In this document: one piece after another, positions 5,208-8,308 of the stretch
How the letters are laid out: every line of letters starts with the position of its first letter
How positions within the stretch are numbered: the stretch's first letter is position 1
DNA from: URNF01 sp045531495
GTDB taxonomy: Bacteria > Bacillota > Clostridia > Oscillospirales > Acutalibacteraceae
Direction: 5' to 3'
DNA: 8,308 nucleotides
Assembly: GCA_045531495.1 (NCBI GenBank)
Contig: JAZSED010000115.1
Span: forward strand, 1-8,308
Made by a program: the position numbers and the translations under genes
Notes under the pieces: model-generated
Told to the model about the DNA's origin: nothing
The model's input: the letters and a program-made list of their open reading frames with translations, nothing else
Databases searched by the model: none

Positions 5208-7244
5208 TTAATGGAAACTGTAAAAAGCACTGTCTGCGTAAAGATCGCCCATGATAAGATTCTTGCCGAACTTCAGATATTTGTACTTACCGTAGACGGT
5301 GCCAAAGGGACTGTTAAGGTTTTGTATCCCGCCCGTGGCGATGTTTAGCGTTTTCAGCACGCCGTTGTGTTCGTAGATAACCGTGCCGCCGTCAAGAGGG
5401 GACACGTCCTTTACCTTGACAAGCTCACCGGCTTCACCTTTTAGGCTTCTGACGATTTTCCCCGTTACAGAATCTATAATTGTCAAGTTACTGCACGGGA
5501 CGCTATTGCTGTGTGCATATTGGTTATACTGACCAAGCACCAAAAGTTCTCCCACAGAGCATACGCTGCCGTAGGTTAAACGGTCGGGGGATATGTTGGT
5601 TTGATTATCGAAAGCAACCCGATTGGCACTATACAGAACACCGCCGTTGCCGTGCCCGTAAAGATAATAGATCTTATCTTTGATCAGTGTATAATCGGCA
5701 ACGTTTTCTAAAGTATCTTTGATATTAAAATCGTGATCGGTTCTGTAAAGCGTTGCGCTGTTTGTATATTCACGGTCACCGTGAATGCCTGCAAGAAAAT
5801 AAATACCGTCGCTTGCCACCAGCATATCGGTCAGAAACGTACAATCAAACTCGTCAAAAACCTTGGTGTAATGCCCACTGCCGTCAATATTACAGCGATT
5901 AAGCACAAAACGCGATTCGGCGTTTTGATTGATCCAATACACCTTGTCGTTAAATACGTTCAAAAAACATCCGCTGTCGCCGTAAAGTTCGTAAAAGTTT
6001 GTAATTAATATTCTGTCAAGCTGACCGGCATCTTTCTTTGCGGTTATGAGATAAATATCGTTCACCGCAGCGTATATCCTGTCTCCCGAGGTTGCAATAT
6101 CCAAATAGCCGTCCTCTGTAAACGTACCGAAGTTTTCATCTGCTTCGTGCAAGATAAGCGGCTGTGCCGTAGTTTTTGCAGTGGTGGCGGAAGACGTTTT
6201 TGCGGTCAAAGAGGCTGAAGTAGTAACACTTTTTGATGAATGCGTGCTTGTTTTTGTGGAAGTTGCAGTAGTAGTGGTGCTTGCCAAAGTGTGTGAACTG
6301 ATCAGCGAAGCAGATGCGGTGGTGCTTATATTGGTAGAAAAACCGTTTTCGTCGCTGTGTGGGCCTTTGGTCATTATTCTTGCGATCAAAGCGACAAAAG
6401 CAACCGTCAGGCAACATGCCAACAGCAACAGTGCGGCTATGTTCTTGGCGGCAGTATTTCGCATTTTTCTGGCGAATACAGACACAACAAATGCGCCTTT
6501 TTTATTTTTACTGCCCGTAACAGTATGCAATATTTCCTCTGCCACCGCCATACTTAAAAGTTCTGTTCCGATAGCATCTCTCAGCGCGGTGGATATCATT
6601 GTAACAAGTTCTCCGCTGTAAATCGGCTTGTCAATACCGCGGATTTTGAGCAGCTCTTTCAGTTTCTTCTTTGCGGCTTTCAGACGGTTATGCACCGTCG
6701 TGACGGGTAAATTTTGCATACGGGCAATTTCGGACACGCGCATTTTGTCATAATACACCCGAATCAACAAATCCACCTGTTCTTTAGGTAACAACTTTAA
6801 TACTTCGCTGACATCAGCGACCACATCGGCGTTTACGCTTTGGTCCTCTGCCGTTGCTTTCTCTGCCACATCATCGGGCGATACAGATAAAGCGTTTTCG
6901 CTAAATTTAAGAATATCTTTGGCGCAATTTTCTGCAATACGGTGAAGCCACGGGTAAAAAGAATCGGCAGATTGCAGGCGTGAAATTCCCTTGTAGACCC
7001 GTATGTATGTGTCTTGGATGGCATCGTAAGCATCCTGCTCGTTTTTGAGATACTTTCGTACCGTCGCAAACACATAGCGGTAGGTGCCCATAAAAACCTG
7101 CTCAAAGGCTTTTTCCTCGCCTTGCATAGCCCGCTTTATCACTGCGTTTTCTATCGGCTTAACCGTAAAGTTCTGTTGTTCGCTTTGTACGACATCAAGG
7201 TGCTGTTCCGCACCGTTTATAGCTTTATCAAGCCTTTCTACCAA
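5208..7244 (-). CDS. Membrane-anchored ECF sigma factor with a large extracellular C-terminal domain, 678 aa
   Basis: The TTG at 7244 is the chosen start: GGGGGTGA (7257-7250) matches the extended ribosome site GGAGGTGA and lies five bases upstream. The in-frame GTG at 7253 overlaps that site. Residues about 43-112 are sigma-70 region 2 (DAYDAIQDTYIRVYKGI and FYPWLHRIAENCAKD). Residues about 147-200 are region 4 (LLPKEQVDLL, then a helix-turn-helix with VSEIARMQNLPVTTVHNRLKAAK). After a linker of about 65 residues come a membrane helix (about 268-291), a Ser/Thr/Ala stalk (about 303-360) and a 315-residue outer domain. That domain has repeated strands such as DKVYWINQN, DGIYFLAG and DKIYYLYG, like DUF5050 or beta-propeller proteins. 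Ordinary ECF factors are about 180 residues and held by a separate anti-sigma protein; here sensor, anchor and sigma are one chain and no anti-sigma gene is adjacent. Release by proteolysis, or action at the membrane, is inferred. Confidence 0.85.
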   Translation of the reverse strand: MVERLDKAINGAEQHLDVVQSEQQNFTVKPIENAVIKRAMQGEEKAFEQVFMGTYRYVFATVRKYLKNEQDAYDAIQDTYIRVYKGISRLQSADSFYPWLHRIAENCAKDILKFSENALSVSPDDVAEKATAEDQSVNADVVADVSEVLKLLPKEQVDLLIRVYYDKMRVSEIARMQNLPVTTVHNRLKAAKKKLKELLKIRGIDKPIYSGELVTMISTALRDAIGTELLSMAVAEEILHTVTGSKNKKGAFVVSVFARKMRNTAAKNIAALLLLACCLTVAFVALIARIMTKGPHSDENGFSTNISTTASASLISSHTLASTTTTATSTKTSTHSSKSVTTSASLTAKTSSATTAKTTAQPLILHEADENFGTFTEDGYLDIATSGDRIYAAVNDIYLITAKKDAGQLDRILITNFYELYGDSGCFLNVFNDKVYWINQNAESRFVLNRCNIDGSGHYTKVFDEFDCTFLTDMLVASDGIYFLAGIHGDREYTNSATLYRTDHDFNIKDTLENVADYTLIKDKIYYLYGHGNGGVLYSANRVAFDNQTNISPDRLTYGSVCSVGELLVLGQYNQYAHSNSVPCSNLTIIDSVTGKIVRSLKGEAGELVKVKDVSPLDGGTVIYEHNGVLKTLNIATGGIQNLNSPFGTVYGKYKYLKFGKNLIMGDLYADSAFYSFH

Positions 7245-7275
7245 TCGCTTCACCCCCTCTTTTCAAGTGGTGGAT

Positions 7276-7304
7276 ATTATAAATCAAGTTTCCCTTGTTG
7301 TCAA
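7276..7304 (-). promoter_or_regulatory. Consensus sigma-A promoter of the sigma-factor gene
   Basis: TTGACA (7304-7299), exactly 17 bases, then TATAAT (7281-7276) is a perfect vegetative promoter. The leader is about 25 nt. The gene is thus not obviously transcribed by its own ECF product, whose promoters usually carry an AAC-type -35 box. Confidence 0.85.
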
Positions 7305-7306
7305 GG
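7293..7306. promoter_or_regulatory. Possible operator over the -35 box
   Basis: CCTTG-TTGT-CAAGG is a perfect inverted repeat that covers the TTGACA box of the sigma-factor promoter, a place where a bound repressor would block RNA polymerase. Because it is short and includes consensus promoter bases it may be chance. Confidence 0.3.
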
Positions 7307-7368
7307 TGACATGACCGAAACTTTAGGCTGTTGCAGTTATGTGAGCGAGACAAGTAAGATTTCGCAAC

Positions 7369-7393
7369 GTAGGGGCGATTCACGAATCGCCCG
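7369..7393. repeat. REP-like palindromic intergenic repeat
   Basis: GGGCGATTC (7373-7381), AC, GAATCGCCC (7384-7392) is a perfect 9-bp hairpin with GTAG on its left. Small palindromes of the form GTAGGGGCGA...TCGCCC are recalled as multi-copy repeats in many Clostridia genomes. It lies between the sigma-factor promoter and the metallo-hydrolase remnant. Apart from it and an imperfect hairpin at about 7400-7448 (AAACAGA facing TCTGTTT), the gene-free stretch 7305-7454 shows nothing clear. Confidence 0.6.
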
Positions 7394-7454
7394 TCGACAA
7401 AACAGAGAGAAGCAGGGGTTACCTTTCGTTGAAACCTGTTTTCTGTTTACAACT

Positions 7455-7508
7455 GCTCAAAACGGCAAGGCAACGTTGCATACCGTTACCGTGACCAAAG
7501 GCGTTATA
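7455..7508 (+). pseudogene. Last codons of a second metallo-hydrolase gene (copy B remnant)
   Basis: In frame this encodes Q-N-G-K-A-T-L-H-T-V-T-V-T-K-G-V, matching the C-terminus of the 1003-2346 protein at 11 of 16 residues, followed by the same terminator. Nothing upstream of about 7455 resembles the rest of that gene, and the original stop codon is lost (GTT ATA here, GTA TAG there). The divergence shows a separate paralogue rather than a recent copy. Confidence 0.75.
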
Positions 7509-7527
7509 CGCCTTTGGTCTTTTTTTA
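7493..7527 (+). terminator. Terminator upstream of the intact dedA gene
   Basis: GACCAAAGGCG (7493-7503), loop TTATA and CGCCTTTGGTC (7509-7519) make a perfect 11-bp stem followed by eight T. Both arms are identical to those at 2331-2357 although the surrounding sequence has diverged. Confidence 0.9.
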
Positions 7528-7529
7528 TT

Positions 7530-7561
7530 TCTCCTTTCATACCCTACAATGAAAAGGGGAG
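7530..7561 (+). promoter_or_regulatory. Leader hairpin covering the dedA ribosome site (copy B)
   Basis: TCTCCTTTCAT (7530-7540) pairs with 7549-7560 over 11 pairs with one bulged A and one U-G. The loop includes ACCCTA. The 3' arm contains most of the AGGGGAG ribosome site (7555-7561), so the fold would hide it. The equivalent copy-A hairpin has a different stem but keeps the position and the ATACCCTA motif. Confidence 0.5.
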
Positions 7562-7568
7562 ATGCAAG

Positions 7569-8180
7569 GTGCGCGAATGGATTATTGCGGTGATGAACGA
7601 ATGGGGTTACGGCGGTATTGTGTTTTTGATAGCGGTGGAAAACATCTTTCCGCCGATTCCGTCCGAGGTAATTTTAACCTTCGGCGGGTTTATGACCACT
7701 TGTACCGATATGCAGTTGTGGTTTGTGATACTCGCGTCCACTGTCGGCTCTTTGCTCGGCGCGCTTGTCTTGTACGGCGTAGGACGGTTGCTTGGCGCTG
7801 ACAAGGTGATGACCTTGCTGGACGGAAAAGTGGGAAAAATACTGCATTTTAAGCGTGCCGACGTGGAAAGTGCGATGGAATGGTTTGAAAAAAAGGGCGC
7901 AGCGGCGGTGCTTATCTGCCGATGCGTGCCGATTGTGCGTAGCGTGATTTCGGTACCCGCGGGTATGGCGAAAATGCCGTTTTTGCCCTTCTTTTTGCTG
8001 ACAACAATTGGCTCTTTTGCGTGGAATATGGCACTTGTGTATCTCGGCTCGCTTGCGGGCAATTCCTGGGAGAAAATTGCCGCTTCGGTTGGTGCGTATG
8101 GGGACGTGGTGATGGTGTTACTACTGTCTCTTGTGCCGATTATCACCTTGTGCATTTTGCATCGCAAAAAGCGCGGTTAG
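7569..8180 (+). CDS. DedA family membrane protein, 203 aa
   Basis: The start is a GTG at 7569, seven bases after AGGGGAG (7555-7561) and aligned with the ATG of the truncated copy. The protein is full length for the DedA/SNARE-associated family (PF09335): an N-terminal amphipathic helix, FPPIPSE at residues 27-33, the charged middle segment at about 75-110, then RCVPIVRSVISVPAGMAKM with Arg118 and Arg124 at about 118-136, and C-terminal membrane helices. Both conserved acidic and Arg-containing re-entrant regions are present. Characterised members recycle undecaprenyl phosphate or flip other lipids across the membrane and depend on the proton gradient; which lipid this one handles cannot be read from the sequence. 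No promoter of its own is evident, so expression may come from read-through of the terminator at 7493-7527. The gene may once have been paired with the metallo-hydrolase whose end lies just upstream. Confidence 0.92.
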   Translation: MREWIIAVMNEWGYGGIVFLIAVENIFPPIPSEVILTFGGFMTTCTDMQLWFVILASTVGSLLGALVLYGVGRLLGADKVMTLLDGKVGKILHFKRADVESAMEWFEKKGAAAVLICRCVPIVRSVISVPAGMAKMPFLPFFLLTTIGSFAWNMALVYLGSLAGNSWEKIAASVGAYGDVVMVLLLSLVPIITLCILHRKKRG

Positions 8181-8183
8181 GTC

Positions 8184-8212
8184 TTTACTTTTTCACCGTT
8201 TTCTTGTAGAAT
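8184..8212 (+). promoter_or_regulatory. Promoter of the right-edge transporter gene
   Basis: TTTACT (8184-8189), 17 bases, TAGAAT (8207-8212) is a fair sigma-A promoter. It begins three bases after the dedA stop. No terminator separates the genes, so dedA transcripts may also continue into the next gene. Confidence 0.55.
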
Positions 8213-8233
8213 AGCAGGGTAGAAGGTGAAAAA

Positions 8234-8308
8234 ATGAAAACAACCTATCGCTCGACCTATTTTGCCTGCTATTTCGGTTACATCATACAGGCGTTGGTCA
8301 ATACGTTG
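8234..8308 (+). CDS. Probable MFS transporter, first 25 residues (runs off the right edge)
   Basis: The ATG at 8234 has AAGGTG at 8223-8228, five bases upstream. The visible peptide starts M-K-T-T-Y-R-S-T-Y-F-A-C-Y-F-G-Y-I-I-Q-A: a short polar start followed by the beginning of a membrane helix. The pattern ACYxGYxxQA-x-VN is typical of the first helix of a group of Clostridia major facilitator transporters. With so little sequence the substrate cannot be named and the family call is moderate. Confidence 0.6.
   Translation, partial: MKTTYRSTYFACYFGYIIQALVNTL

Larger units (their letters stand above)
7480..7750 (+). repeat. Right copy of the duplicated metallo-hydrolase/dedA junction
   Basis: Direct-repeat partner of 2318-2588. 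This copy has the whole dedA gene but only the last codons of the metallo-hydrolase, the reverse of the left copy, as expected if the middle of a tandem pair was replaced. Confidence 0.8.

Noticed and set aside
5039..5254. Short frames inside the repeat element
   Set aside because: They consist of hairpin arms and run into the sigma-factor gene on the other strand; nothing resembles a transposase.
6181..6621. A 146-codon frame opposite the sigma-factor gene
   Set aside because: Its Val/Ala-rich sequence is the complement of the Ser/Thr-rich stalk and membrane helix; no ribosome site was seen.
7331..7360. Weak promoter TTGCAG-N18-TAAGAT that might drive the intact dedA gene
   Set aside because: Only three and four matches to the consensus boxes, and a strong terminator lies between it and dedA.
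7014..7568. A long frame continuous with the intact dedA gene upstream of its GTG start
   Set aside because: It passes antisense through the sigma-factor gene, then through a palindromic repeat and a terminator. The GTG at 7569 has a proper ribosome site and aligns with the start of the left copy.

Overview
The window looks like a chromosomal accessory stretch of a low-to-mid GC, Gram-positive gut-type Clostridia, most likely an Oscillospiraceae/Ruminococcaceae relative. This is an inference from purine-rich Shine-Dalgarno sites, sigma-A promoters, frequent GTG/TTG starts, a LexA box of Bacillus/Clostridium type, a C-terminal sorting signal of the S-P-x-T-G-D kind, and foldable intergenic repeats of a sort common in that family. 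No tRNA, rRNA, CRISPR array or transposase gene was seen.

Left part (1-2363). A gene running off the left edge on the minus strand has a TTG start. Its promoter overlaps a perfect GAAC-N4-GTTC LexA-type operator. Reading right, an extended -10 promoter leads into about 95 nt of highly foldable RNA that is closed by an 8-bp helix and followed by a strong intrinsic terminator. This layout is like a riboswitch or stand-alone ncRNA. Next come a two-helix membrane protein (178 aa) and a metallo-beta-lactamase-fold protein with an added C-terminal domain (447 aa). The two are 23 nt apart and probably one operon; its terminator overlaps the last codons of the second gene.

Middle part (2364-7454). 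A dedA gene is cut off after 61 codons. It runs directly into what looks like the 3' end of a second copy of the left-hand RNA plus its terminator. Then, all on the minus strand, come a sortase-type surface protein (587 aa) preceded by a Mor-family activator (90 aa), a 285-bp nested inverted-repeat element of MITE type, and a 678-aa membrane-anchored ECF sigma factor. The sigma factor is fused through a Ser/Thr-rich stalk to a large predicted extracellular domain and has a textbook TTGACA-N17-TATAAT promoter.

Right part (7455-8308). The last codons of a second metallo-hydrolase gene are followed by the same terminator and hairpin arrangement as at 2331-2400, then an intact dedA gene, then the start of an MFS-type transporter with its own promoter. 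The minus-strand cargo therefore sits between two diverged copies of one metallo-hydrolase/dedA junction. By hand count these are about 84% identical in DNA and 54 of 61 residues identical across the dedA part. This suggests an old tandem duplication whose centre was replaced by the cargo.

The most interesting points are the single-polypeptide transmembrane sigma factor, the structured RNA and its apparent truncated second copy, and the conserved RNA hairpins around the metallo-hydrolase/dedA junction. All functional statements are from reading the sequence by eye; no searches were run.
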